Positions 18,202-28,487 of a DNA stretch of 64,000 nucleotides are shown one piece after another. The notes below the pieces were generated by a model that saw nothing but the letters and a program-made list of their open reading frames with translations, was not told the origin of the DNA and did not search any database. The DNA is taken from contig NZ_JAAKGT010000015.1 in the NCBI RefSeq assembly GCF_011043625.1, positions 25,749 through 89,748 of the forward strand, in the 5' to 3' direction. Each line of letters begins with the position of its first letter. The stretch's first letter is position 1. The translations under genes and the position numbers were made by a program. The DNA is from Caulobacter sp. 602-2. Lineage in GTDB: Bacteria; Pseudomonadota; Alphaproteobacteria; Caulobacterales; Caulobacteraceae.

Positions 18202-19548
18202 TCAGACGGCCTTCACCGCCGCGGCGATGTCGCCGACCACCTTGCGCACCAGGGCCGGATCGTCGCCCTCGGCCATGATCCGGATCAGCGGCTCGGTGCC
18301 CGAGGCGCGGACGACGATGCGGCCGGCGCCGTTCAGCTGAGCCTCGCCGTCGGCGATGGCTTCTTTCACGGCCTTGGCCTCCAGCGGCTTGCCGCCGGCG
18401 AAGCGGACGTTTTCCAGAAGCTGCGGCACCGGCTCGAACTGGCGGGCCAGCGCGCTCATCGGCTTGCCGCTCTCGACCATCACCGCCAACACCTGCAGCG
18501 CGGCGATCAAGCCGTCGCCCGTGGTCGAGAAGTCCGACAGGATCAGATGACCCGACTGCTCGCCGCCGACGTTGAAGCCGCCCTCGCGCATGCGTTGCAT
18601 CACGTAGCGGTCGCCGACCGAAGTGCGCTCCAGGGTCAGGCCCAGCCCGCCCAGCTGGCGCTCCAGGCCCAGGTTCGACATCACCGTGGCCACGACGCCG
18701 CCGCCCTTCAGCGCGCCGGCCTTGGCGAAGGCGGCCGCGATGATGGCCATGATCTGGTCGCCGTCGACGACCAGGCCCTTCTCGTCGCAGATCACCAGGC
18801 GGTCGGCGTCGCCGTCCAGCGCGATGCCGATGTCGGCGCGATACTCGCGCACCAGCTTGGCCATCGCGTCGGGATGGGTCGAGCCGCACTCCTCGTTGAT
18901 GTTGGTGCCGTCGGGCGTGACGCCCAGGCTGATGACCTCGGCGCCCAGCTCGTAGAGCGCGGTGGGCGCCACCTTGTAGGCCGCGCCGTTGGCGCAATCG
19001 ATGACGATGCGCAGACCCGAAAGGCTGAGATGGCGCGGGAAGGTCGCCTTGACGATCTCGACATAGCGGGCCTGGGCGTCGTCGATGCGCTTGACGCGGC
19101 CCAGGTCGCGCGGGGCCGCCAGGCCTTCCTGCAGGCCCTCGTCCATCAGGGCCTCGATCTTCAGCTCCTGCTCGTCCGACAGCTTGTAGCCGTCGGGGCC
19201 GAACAGCTTGATGCCGTTGTCGGCGAAGTTGTTGTGGCTGGCGCTGATCATGATGCCGAGGTCGGCGCGCATCGAGCGGGTCATCATCGCCACGGCCGGG
19301 GTCGGCAGCGGGCCGAACAGCCGCACGTCCATGCCGACGCTGGTCAGGCCCGCCACCAGGGCCGGCTCGATCATGTAGCCCGACAGGCGGGTGTCCTTGC
19401 CGATCACCACCAGGTGGCGGCGGTCGTCCTGCGAGCGGAACAGCTTGCCGGCCGCCAGGCCGACGCGCAGGGCGACTTCGGCGGTCATCGGGTGCTTGTT
19501 GGCCTGGCCGCGGATGCCGTCGGTGCCGAAATAGGCGCGCTTGCTCAT
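18202..19548 (-). CDS. glmM: Phosphoglucosamine mutase
   Basis: A 448-residue enzyme that converts glucosamine-6-phosphate to glucosamine-1-phosphate on the way to UDP-GlcNAc for peptidoglycan and lipopolysaccharide. The phosphorylated serine is Ser104 in ISASHNN, the metal loop is DGDADR, and the C-terminal phosphate-binding loop is RASGTEP. The length is normal. It is arranged head to head with glmS, which makes the substrate, across a 207-base gap, so both steps could be controlled from one region. Confidence 0.97.
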   Translation of the reverse strand: MSKRAYFGTDGIRGQANKHPMTAEVALRVGLAAGKLFRSQDDRRHLVVIGKDTRLSGYMIEPALVAGLTSVGMDVRLFGPLPTPAVAMMTRSMRADLGIMISASHNNFADNGIKLFGPDGYKLSDEQELKIEALMDEGLQEGLAAPRDLGRVKRIDDAQARYVEIVKATFPRHLSLSGLRIVIDCANGAAYKVAPTALYELGAEVISLGVTPDGTNINEECGSTHPDAMAKLVREYRADIGIALDGDADRLVICDEKGLVVDGDQIMAIIAAAFAKAGALKGGGVVATVMSNLGLERQLGGLGLTLERTSVGDRYVMQRMREGGFNVGGEQSGHLILSDFSTTGDGLIAALQVLAVMVESGKPMSALARQFEPVPQLLENVRFAGGKPLEAKAVKEAIADGEAQLNGAGRIVVRASGTEPLIRIMAEGDDPALVRKVVGDIAAAVKAV

Positions 19549-19755
19549 GGTGATGGTCTTCGTCGCTGTCGGGTCGCTGTGTGAATCGGAGCAACGCCCA
19601 TATAGAGCGTCTTCGAAGTCTCGTACGGACCGCGAAACGATCCGAAATGCAGATTTACGTCGCCGCCCCCTGCACGAGTGCTAAAGGCCGCGCTCGAAAT
19701 ATCCCGTGCTGGTAGCAATAGTCCTCCAGGCGCGTTCTACAAAGGATCATGTCCC

Positions 19756-21576
<1,821 letters not shown>

Positions 21577-21579
21577 CGC

Positions 21580-21942
21580 CTACCAGTCGGGCGTCTCGCC
21601 CTCAGCGAGACTGTAGCTGTGGAAGAAGGCGCCGGCGAACCGTGCGCCTTCCATCTTCGCCCCCTTGAAGGTGGTTGCGCATAGGGCCGCATCGCGGAAA
21701 TCGGCCCCCGTCAGGTCTGCGCCGGTGAAGTCGCAGGTCTTGAGATTGCAGCGCATCCAGGAACTGCGGAGCGACGTCCCGCGCAGCGAAACGGCGAGGC
21801 AACAGCCCCGCATCTCGACACCGTCCAAGACGGCGCTTTCGAGGGCGTCGGACCCGTCGGCGACGATGTCGAGGTTCGAGAACACTCTCTCTCCCCGCCC
21901 ATACCGGGCGAGGAGTTGGCTCTCGGTGATCTGCGCGTCCAT
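21580..21942 (-). CDS. Pentapeptide repeat protein
   Basis: A 120-residue protein whose centre is made of A(D/N)LxX-type repeats: LRGTSL, LKTCDFTGADLTGADFRDAALCATTFKGAKMEGARFAG. This predicts a short right-handed quadrilateral beta helix, flanked by a helical N terminus (ESQLLARYGRGER). Some such proteins mimic DNA and protect gyrase, but most have no known role. It is convergent with glmS, three bases after its stop. Confidence 0.75.
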   Translation of the reverse strand: MDAQITESQLLARYGRGERVFSNLDIVADGSDALESAVLDGVEMRGCCLAVSLRGTSLRSSWMRCNLKTCDFTGADLTGADFRDAALCATTFKGAKMEGARFAGAFFHSYSLAEGETPDW

Positions 21943-21983
21943 GGCGAGACAGTATCAGCGACGCCACTTCAGTCCAGACGCGC

Positions 21984-23339
21984 TCAGCCCGCCGCCAGGC
22001 CGGCCAGGATCGACGGCTTCACCTTCAGGCCGGTCTCGCTGAACACCAGGTCCTCGCGGCCGAAGTATTCGTGCTGGCGGCCCGCGCACCAGTCGGTGGT
22101 GACGAGGGTCAGCTGGGTCTTGTCGGGTCGTGTGGGACCGCTGGCGTAGGCGAAATCGCCGGTGAGCTTGTCGAACGGGAAGCCCCGGTCCTGGTCGGTG
22201 CGGGTGAGGATGTCGGCAAGAGTGGCGGCGTCCACCTGCGCCTTCACGATCCTGCCGTCGAAGCGCACCACCGCGTCGTAGGCGTAGCGGGAAAGGTCGC
22301 CGGCCGGCAGGCCCATGCCCAGCGTGGTGTGGCCCATGAAGCCGATGTCGGCGCCGGCCGCCCTGGCCATCAGTCCGGCGACATGGCGGCCGGTGTCGCC
22401 CAGCGACAAGGCCTTGGGGACCTTGGCGACCACCGCCCGCTCCTCGGGCGTCAGGGTCGCGGCGAGGGTGTCGCTGACCTGGCGCGCCAGGGCCGGATCG
22501 GCCGGACCGTGCGGATCCACGACCACGCGGGAGATGCGGATCGGGTCGGCCCTGCGGGCGCGGTCGATCGTGGCCACCGTCAGCGGCTGGCCCCAGGCGC
22601 CGGTGTGGACGTAGCGGCTGGTTCCTTGGCGGTGCTCGACCGTCACGTGGTTGTGGCCGCCCAGGAACAGGGTGCGCTCGGGCAGGCCCGCCAGCAGCGG
22701 ACGGTCGGCGGGAAGGCCCGCGTGGCTCATCACCACCAGCATCCCGTCCTGCGGCGGCGCGGCCGGCAGGTTGGCCTGGGCCCAAGACGTCGGGGCCGGG
22801 ATAGCGAGATCCGGACGGATCGCCTTGGGATAGGTGTCGATCGAGTTCGTCGCCCAGCCGATCAGGTGGACCGGGAAGCCCAGGTCGAGCGTGGCCCGCG
22901 AGGAGGCCACCGGCCGGCCGGTGCGCTTGTCGACGATGTTGCTGATCACGGTGATGCCCAGCGCCCGGGCGCGATCGGCGGCGGCGGCGATGTCCTCCAC
23001 CAGGTCGGCGTCGTGGTTGCCGATGTTGATCACCGTCGGCGCCAGCTTGGCGACAGCTTCCAGAAAGGCCCAGTCGAGCGCGCCGTCGGTGCGCTTGGCC
23101 ACCACGTTGCCCGCCTCGAACAGGTCGCCGTTGAGCAGGATCAGGCTGGGCGAGGCGTCCCGGCGGACGATGCGGCGCATGGCCGCAAGCAGGGCCGGGG
23201 TGATGCCATAGGCCGAATGCAGGTCCGACAGCATCAGCACCTTGGCCCGCCCAGTCGCGGCGAAGGCCGTCGGGGCCAACGAGAGCGCCAGGCCCGCGGT
23301 CGCGCCGCCCAGCACCGTACGCCGATTGAAACCGTCCAT
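21984..23339 (-). CDS. Tat-exported metallophosphatase, 5'-nucleotidase family
   Basis: A 451-residue protein with a twin-arginine signal (FNRRTVLGGATAGLALSL). The calcineurin-type metal motifs are in order: SDLHSAYG, NGDLFEAG, INIGNHDADL, VVMSHAG and GGHNHVT. A C-terminal 5'-nucleotidase-type domain follows (about 260-451), ending with a VFSETGLKVKPS segment. It probably dephosphorylates nucleotides or similar substrates in the periplasm. Divergent from the TadG-like gene. Confidence 0.88.
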   Translation of the reverse strand: MDGFNRRTVLGGATAGLALSLAPTAFAATGRAKVLMLSDLHSAYGITPALLAAMRRIVRRDASPSLILLNGDLFEAGNVVAKRTDGALDWAFLEAVAKLAPTVINIGNHDADLVEDIAAAADRARALGITVISNIVDKRTGRPVASSRATLDLGFPVHLIGWATNSIDTYPKAIRPDLAIPAPTSWAQANLPAAPPQDGMLVVMSHAGLPADRPLLAGLPERTLFLGGHNHVTVEHRQGTSRYVHTGAWGQPLTVATIDRARRADPIRISRVVVDPHGPADPALARQVSDTLAATLTPEERAVVAKVPKALSLGDTGRHVAGLMARAAGADIGFMGHTTLGMGLPAGDLSRYAYDAVVRFDGRIVKAQVDAATLADILTRTDQDRGFPFDKLTGDFAYASGPTRPDKTQLTLVTTDWCAGRQHEYFGREDLVFSETGLKVKPSILAGLAAG

Positions 23340-23555
23340 GCCCGCCTCGCCTTCAGCCTATCGGCGCCTTGCCTAGACCGCTCCAGGCGAGGCGCCAACC
23401 GACCTTTGGCGGGTCGGCGTTCGGCCAGCGCCGCCTGAGCCCTCCGTGGCCGCCATCCGACGCCAGCGCCCAGAAACGCGAATTTTCGCGCCGTTTGCCG
23501 CCTGTTCACCGTCGCCTGCCATGCTGACCGGCGAAAGAACCAGGGGTCGTCGCCA

Positions 23556-25424
23556 ATGATCGTCCGCAGCCGCACCATCGCCCGCATGGGCGAGGCGTTC
23601 GCCCGCGCCACAGCGCGCCTGCGCGGCTTTCGATCCGACCGCCGCGGCGCCCTCGCCGTCTGGGTGGCGCTCAGCCTGATCCCCCTGTGTCTGCTGGTGT
23701 TCGGCGTCTTCGATCTCAGCCGCATGAGCGTCGAGCGCCGGCGCCTGCAGGACTCCCTGGACGCGGCCACCCTGATCGCCGCCCGCTCGACCGCCACCGA
23801 CACCGCGACCCTGACCGCGCTGGGCCAGGCGGCGCTGGTCGCCGAGCTCGGCAAGACCGCGACCAGCTCCAACTTCGTCGGCTCGACCAACGGCAAGCAG
23901 GTCACCGGCACCGCCAGCGTCACCATCGACCCGATCATCCTGGGCCTGATCGGCAGGAACAAGCTGACCGTCGGCGCCCAGTCGGTGGTGGTGCGCGCCG
24001 CCAACAACCTGGAAATCGCCCTGGTGCTCGACATCACCGGCTCGATGGCCGGCACCCGCATCACCGACCTGAGGACCGCCGCGACCGATCTGGTGGACAT
24101 CGTCGTGCAGGACGTCCAGACGCCCTACTATTCCAAGGTCGCCATCGTGCCCTACTCGATGGGCGTCAATGTCGACACCTACGCCGACGCCGTTCGCGGC
24201 GCGATCCCGAACTCGCCGCTGGCCACCGCGGCGTGGAACACCGGCGTCAGCAAGACCGTGTCGAGCTTCACCGGCAACACGACCTCGCCGACGGTCACCA
24301 CCTCGGCCGCCCACGGCCTGGCCGTCAACGACTACGCCATGGTGTTCGGCTCCAACCAGAGCAGCATGAACGGCAAGGTGCTGAAGGTCACCTCGGTGGC
24401 CTCGACCACCAAGTTCACCGGGGCCAACCAGTCGGGCACGTCGGTCACCGCCGGCACCGGCGGCTCGGTCTACAAGTGCCTGAACTCGGGCTGCACCTTC
24501 GTCTTCACGACCAAGGCCTCGCACGTCTTCCAGTCTGGCGACCAGCTGAAGCTGACCGGCATCACCGGCCTGACTGCGCTGAACAGCGCCACCCCGACCA
24601 TCACGGCGGTCTCGGGCCTGGCCATGACCAGCAACCTGTCGCCCACGGCCAGCACGACCTACGCCGCCACCACGGCCGGCGCCAACGGCGCCGGCTCGTG
24701 CCAGAGCACCTCGCGCAGCGACATCAGCTGCGCCAACCTCAACTTCACCAACGCCAGCGGCAGCGCCAAAACCCTGGCGCTGAGCACCTGCGCCACCGAG
24801 CGCACCGGAACCTACGCCTACACCGACGACGCCCCGACCACCGCCCTGGTCGGCCGCAACTATCCGGCCTCGTCCAACCCCTGCCCCGAGCCCAAGATCA
24901 CGCCCCTGAGCGCCGACCGCACGCTGCTGAAGAACCAGATCTCGGCGCTGGAGGACGGCGGCTCGACGGCGGGCCAGATCGGCCTGGCCTGGGGCTGGTA
25001 CATGGTGTCGCCCAACTTCAGCTATCTGTGGCCGAACGCCGGCCAGAAGCCGGCCGCCTACGGCACGGCCGAGACCATGAAGATCGTCGTGATGATGACC
25101 GACGGCGCCTTCAACACCCCCTACTGCAAGGGCGTGATCGCCTCCAACGCCGGCTCCGGCTCCGGCTCGGCCTCCGACCACATCAACTGCAACGCCACCA
25201 ACGGCGACGCCACCGCCCAGGCCAAGGAGCTGTGCACCAAGATCAAGGCCAAGAACGTGATCATCTTCACGGTCGGCTTCGACGTCGACTCCACGGCCAA
25301 GTCGATGCTGACGGCCTGCGCCACCAAGACCACCCAGGCCTATTTCCCGGCCACCGGCGGCGAGCTGAAGACCGCGTTCAAGTCGATCGCCCAGGAGATC
25401 TCGGCCCTGCGGATCGCCAAGTAG
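23556..25424 (+). CDS. TadG-like VWA-domain pilus-associated protein with a large insertion
   Basis: A 622-residue protein. Residues 28-55 (RRGALAVWVALSLIPLCLLVFG) are the TadE/TadG-type N-terminal membrane segment. A von Willebrand A domain starts at about 152 with the metal site DITGSM (159-164). After SKVAIVPYSMGVNVDTYADAV it is interrupted by about 200 residues (232-440) with two copies of a TT..AHGL..ND/GD...G..G....NG pattern like the FCCH/Ig-like modules of tail-fibre proteins, plus cysteine pairs; the VWA fold resumes at IVVMMTDGAFNTPYC. It is likely surface or pilus related. No other tad genes are adjacent. Confidence 0.82.
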   Translation: MIVRSRTIARMGEAFARATARLRGFRSDRRGALAVWVALSLIPLCLLVFGVFDLSRMSVERRRLQDSLDAATLIAARSTATDTATLTALGQAALVAELGKTATSSNFVGSTNGKQVTGTASVTIDPIILGLIGRNKLTVGAQSVVVRAANNLEIALVLDITGSMAGTRITDLRTAATDLVDIVVQDVQTPYYSKVAIVPYSMGVNVDTYADAVRGAIPNSPLATAAWNTGVSKTVSSFTGNTTSPTVTTSAAHGLAVNDYAMVFGSNQSSMNGKVLKVTSVASTTKFTGANQSGTSVTAGTGGSVYKCLNSGCTFVFTTKASHVFQSGDQLKLTGITGLTALNSATPTITAVSGLAMTSNLSPTASTTYAATTAGANGAGSCQSTSRSDISCANLNFTNASGSAKTLALSTCATERTGTYAYTDDAPTTALVGRNYPASSNPCPEPKITPLSADRTLLKNQISALEDGGSTAGQIGLAWGWYMVSPNFSYLWPNAGQKPAAYGTAETMKIVVMMTDGAFNTPYCKGVIASNAGSGSGSASDHINCNATNGDATAQAKELCTKIKAKNVIIFTVGFDVDSTAKSMLTACATKTTQAYFPATGGELKTAFKSIAQEISALRIAK

Positions 25425-25467
25425 CGGGCCGCCAAGCAGCCAACCGCCGGGCGCGGCGCATGAAAAA

Positions 25468-25491
25468 GGCCCCGTCCGCGAGGACGGGGCC
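25468..25491. terminator. Bidirectional intrinsic terminator
   Basis: GGCCCCGTCC and GGACGGGGCC form a perfect 10-bp stem around GCGA, with AAAAA on the left and TTCGTCGTT on the right. It lies between the convergent TadG-like and oxygenase genes and can serve both. Confidence 0.85.
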
Positions 25492-25521
25492 TTCGTCGTT
25501 CTGGATCCAGCGCCGGCCCGA

Positions 25522-26457
25522 TCAGGCCAGCTTGATCTCACGCAGGCGCTGCTGGAGGAACTCGTCGGCGGTGATCGACTCCGGATAGCGGTCCGGATTT
25601 TCCGGCGTGACGCAGTTGGCCAGGGTCTTGATCTCGTAGTCCGACGCGAAGTGCAGGAAGAACGGCGTCGAGTAGCGCGGCAGGTGGCGGCGCTCGGGCG
25701 GCGGGTTCTGCACGCGGTGGATGGTCGAGGGCAGGACGTGGTTGGTCAGGCGCTCGAGCATGTCGCCGATGTTGATGACGATGCAGCCCGGCGGCGGGTT
25801 GATCGGCAGCCACTCGCCGTTGCGGTCGAGCAGTTCGAGACCGCCCTCCTCGGCGCCGAGCAGCAGCGTGATGGTGTTGATGTCGCCGTGGGCGCCGGCG
25901 CGCACGCCGGTGGCGTCCTGCGGGATCGGCGGATAGTGCAGCAGGCGCAGCACCGAGTTGCCGTTCTCGACGGTCGGCTTGAAGAACTCGCGGTCGAGCT
26001 TCAGGTAGGTGGCGATCGCCTCCAGCACCTTGCCGCCCATGCTGTCGAGCGCGTTGTACAGCCAGCTGACGTCATGCTTGAAGGCCGGGATCTCGGCCGG
26101 CCAGACGTTGTCGGCCATGGTGGCGCGGAAGCGGTGGCCGGGCGGCAGGTCGCGGCCCATGTGCCAGAATTCCTTCAGGTCGTAGTGGGTGGCGCCCTTG
26201 GCGGTCTCGACCCCGAACGGGATGTAGCCGCGCGCGCCGCCCTTGACCCCGGCGTACTGCTTCTTGGTCTCGACCGGCAGGGCGAAGAAGGCCTTGGTGT
26301 CGGAGATGGCCGCGTCGATGCGGTCCTGCGGCAGGTCGTACTCCGACAGCACAGCGAAGCCATAGCGCTCGAACGACGCGCCCAGCTCCTGGGCGAAGCG
26401 CGCGAAGTCCTTGCTGTAGAGGGTGAAGGAGATGGGCTCGATGGCGGATGCGGACAC
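25522..26457 (-). CDS. Isopenicillin N synthase-like 2OG-Fe(II) oxygenase
   Basis: A 311-residue oxygenase. Iron ligands are His190 and Asp192 (AHGDINT) and His247 (TIHRV); Arg261-x-Ser263 (RYS) binds the 2-oxoglutarate carboxylate. The N-terminal DIOX_N part is GFAVLSEYDLPQDRID. The absence of any biosynthetic cluster suggests a general metabolic oxygenase (the group includes enzymes for purine, gibberellin-like and ethylene substrates) rather than antibiotic synthesis. A perfect 7-bp dyad lies directly upstream at 26475-26494, suggesting control by a dedicated repressor. Confidence 0.9.
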   Translation of the reverse strand: MSASAIEPISFTLYSKDFARFAQELGASFERYGFAVLSEYDLPQDRIDAAISDTKAFFALPVETKKQYAGVKGGARGYIPFGVETAKGATHYDLKEFWHMGRDLPPGHRFRATMADNVWPAEIPAFKHDVSWLYNALDSMGGKVLEAIATYLKLDREFFKPTVENGNSVLRLLHYPPIPQDATGVRAGAHGDINTITLLLGAEEGGLELLDRNGEWLPINPPPGCIVINIGDMLERLTNHVLPSTIHRVQNPPPERRHLPRYSTPFFLHFASDYEIKTLANCVTPENPDRYPESITADEFLQQRLREIKLA

Positions 26458-26474
26458 GGTTGGCCTTCGCGGAT

Positions 26475-26494
26475 TAGTAAGACGGGCCTTACTA
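26475..26494. promoter_or_regulatory. Operator-like dyad in front of the oxygenase gene
   Basis: TAGTAAG and CTTACTA form perfect 7-bp arms with a 6-base spacer, 18 bases before the oxygenase start codon. The size and symmetry suit a dimeric TetR, GntR or MarR type repressor. No such regulator gene is adjacent. Confidence 0.55.
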
Positions 26495-26622
26495 CACCCA
26501 ACAGGCGGCGGAACGAAGGCCGTTCATTCCCCGCTCATCTGGTTTGTCGGAACTTGACTATAAACGGGCGCGTTTGCCCAGCTTAGCCTACTCTCGGCAC
26601 GAACAACGACAGGATCCCGGTG

Positions 26623-27315
26623 ATGATGACCAAGAAGACCGCGTTCCGCGCCGCCGCTCTCGGCGCGCTCCTGATCGGCGCTGGCGCGATGACGGCCTGC
26701 ACCACCACCGACCCCTACACGGGCATGCCCGTGCGCAACAACACCGGCACCGGCGCCCTGGCCGGCGCGGCGGGCGGCGCCCTGCTGGGCTACCTGACCA
26801 ACACCAACAAGGGCGAGCAGGGCCGCAAGAACGCGCTGATCGGCGCCGGCATCGGCGCCCTGGCCGGCGGCGCGGTCGGCAACTACATGGACCGCCAGCA
26901 GGCCGACTTCCGCCGCAGCCTGGAAGGCTCGGGCGTGATGATCCGCCGCAACGGCGACCAGATCGTGCTGGTCATGCCCAGCGACGTGACCTTCGCGGTC
27001 GACAAGTCTGACGTGCAGCCGCAGTTCACCCGCGTGCTCGACGACGTGGCCCGCACCCTGAACGCCTATCCGCAGACCACCATCGACGTGGTCGGCCACG
27101 CCGACAGCAGCGGCCCGGACGACTACAACCAGGCCCTGTCCGAGCGTCGCGCCGGCTCGGTGGCCAGCTATCTGACCGGCCCCGGCCGCGTGCTGCCCGA
27201 CCGCGTCTTCGTGGCAGGCCAGGGCGAACGCCAGCCGATCGCCTCCAACGACACCGCCGAGGGCCGCGCCCAGAACCGCCGGGTCGAGATCATCCTGCGC
27301 CCGCTGACCCAGTAG
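26623..27315 (+). CDS. OmpA-family lipoprotein with glycine zipper
   Basis: A 230-residue protein; ATG at 26623 has AGGA 8 bases upstream (GTG at 26620 and ATG at 26626 are alternatives). The signal ends at a lipobox-like AMTAC, so Cys is probably lipidated. Residues 40-90 are a glycine-zipper region (GALAGAAGGALLGY, ALIGAGIGALAGGAVG). The C-terminal OmpA domain binds peptidoglycan: TIDVVGHADSSGPDDYNQALSERRAGSVASYL and NRRVEI. It likely tethers the outer membrane to the wall, like YiaD. Confidence 0.93.
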   Translation: MMTKKTAFRAAALGALLIGAGAMTACTTTDPYTGMPVRNNTGTGALAGAAGGALLGYLTNTNKGEQGRKNALIGAGIGALAGGAVGNYMDRQQADFRRSLEGSGVMIRRNGDQIVLVMPSDVTFAVDKSDVQPQFTRVLDDVARTLNAYPQTTIDVVGHADSSGPDDYNQALSERRAGSVASYLTGPGRVLPDRVFVAGQGERQPIASNDTAEGRAQNRRVEIILRPLTQ

Positions 27316-27342
27316 TCGGCCAGGCAGGATCGCCTTCTGGAG

Positions 27343-27380
27343 GGCGGGGCGGCTTGACCAGCCGTCCCGCCTTTCGCTTT
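27343..27380 (+). terminator. Intrinsic terminator after the OmpA-like gene
   Basis: GGCGGGGCGGCT and AGCCGTCCCGCC pair over 12 positions (one wobble) around TGACC, followed by TTTCGCTTT. It ends just before the next start codon at 27390. Confidence 0.8.
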
Positions 27381-27389
27381 ACAGGGGCC

Positions 27390-27896
27390 ATGAAGACCCG
27401 CGCCGACCTCATCGCCTTCTTCGACGCCAACGACGTCGACCACGCCACCCTCGACCACCCGCCGGTGTTCCGCGTCGAGGAAGGGCTGGAGATCAAGAAG
27501 GCCCTGCCCGGCGGCCACACCAAGAACCTGTTCCTCAAGGACGCCAAGGGCCAGCTGTGGCTGATCTCGGCGCTGGGCGAGACGGCCATCGACCTCAAGA
27601 AGCTGCATCACGTGATCGGCTCGGGCCGGCTGTCGTTCGGCCCCGAGGCGATGATGGTCGAGACCCTGGGCGTCACGCCCGGCTCGGTCACCGCCTTCGG
27701 CCTGATCAACGACAAGGACCGCCGGATCCGCTTCGTGCTCGACAAGGCGCTGGCGCAGGCCGACCCGGTGAACTTCCACCCGCTGAAGAACGACGCCACC
27801 ACCGCCGTCAGCCAGGCGGGCTTCCGTCGGTTCCTGGCGGCGCTGGGGGTCGAGCCGATGATCGTCGACTTCGAGGCGATGGCGATCGTCGGCTAG
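27390..27896 (+). CDS. Prolyl-tRNA deacylase of the ProXp-ala/YbaK family
   Basis: A 168-residue trans-editing protein from the ATG at 27390. It matches the stand-alone form of the prolyl-tRNA synthetase editing domain: VDHATLDHPPVFRVEEG, the catalytic Lys region GGHTKNLFLKD, the G(S/T)G loop VIGSGRLSFG, and GVTPGSVTAFGLIND. It hydrolyses Ala-tRNA(Pro), correcting misacylation. The stop shares CTAG with the convergent gene at 27893. Confidence 0.9.
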   Translation: MKTRADLIAFFDANDVDHATLDHPPVFRVEEGLEIKKALPGGHTKNLFLKDAKGQLWLISALGETAIDLKKLHHVIGSGRLSFGPEAMMVETLGVTPGSVTAFGLINDKDRRIRFVLDKALAQADPVNFHPLKNDATTAVSQAGFRRFLAALGVEPMIVDFEAMAIVG

Positions 27897-28336
27897 CGCC
27901 TGGCCCCGACGTTGACGCGCACGCACGGGCCTTCATCCTCGGAGGAATAGCCCGTGCAGTCGGTGTTGACCTTCACGGGGCGCTTCGCCGACAGCCGGCG
28001 GCCCGCCGGCGTCGAAAGGCAGTCGCGCAGCTGCCGGGCCATCGTCTCCAGCACCACATGGTGGAGCTGCCCGCGATAGCCGTCCCACAGCAGCCTGCGC
28101 GCCTGCGTCGGCGTCTCGGGGGAGCTGGCCAGGACCGGGTTCATGTTGAATGCGCCCAGATCCCCCTCGGTCGAGCGGTAGAACACCGCCTCGTAGCTGT
28201 CGGACGGCGGGATCGCGCGGATGAAGGCGTAGAGCGGCTCGCAGGACAGCCGGGCCGCCATGGCCGGACCGCCCAGGCCGACCGCCGCCATGCACGACAG
28301 GGCCAGCGACAGCTGAAGCGGATGGCGGCGGATCAT
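27893..28336 (-). CDS. Exported protein of unknown function
   Basis: A 147-residue protein with signal peptide HPLQLSLALSCMAAVGLGGPAMA. The mature part contains four cysteines (CEPLYAF, RDCLST, NTDCTGY, GPCVRV), which probably form disulfides in the periplasm. I do not recognise the family. Start taken at MIRRHPLQ (28336); longer frames run into the thioredoxin leader. The stop overlaps the ProXp-ala gene by four bases. Confidence 0.65.
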   Translation of the reverse strand: MIRRHPLQLSLALSCMAAVGLGGPAMAARLSCEPLYAFIRAIPPSDSYEAVFYRSTEGDLGAFNMNPVLASSPETPTQARRLLWDGYRGQLHHVVLETMARQLRDCLSTPAGRRLSAKRPVKVNTDCTGYSSEDEGPCVRVNVGARR

Positions 28337-28487
28337 GTCGGTCCCCGTGGAACGCCCCCGGCGGGCGAGGCTTACCATCGCCACCGAACCGCTTCCCGGC
28401 AAGAAGCCTTCTCCTCCCGATTGCGAACCGCCTCGCCAAGGACCATCTTGCGGCGCTGAGCGTCCGCGCACGAGAGAAGAAGCAGTC

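Noticed and set aside
19549..19755. glmS ribozyme or GlmY/GlmZ-type leader structure
   Set aside because: The gap to glmM is just 207 bases and shows no recognisable ribozyme core; glmS ribozymes belong to Gram-positive bacteria.
23477..23490. CGCGAATTTTCGCG dyad upstream of the TadG-like gene
   Set aside because: Only 6-bp arms in a GC-rich genome; too weak to call as an operator without comparison.
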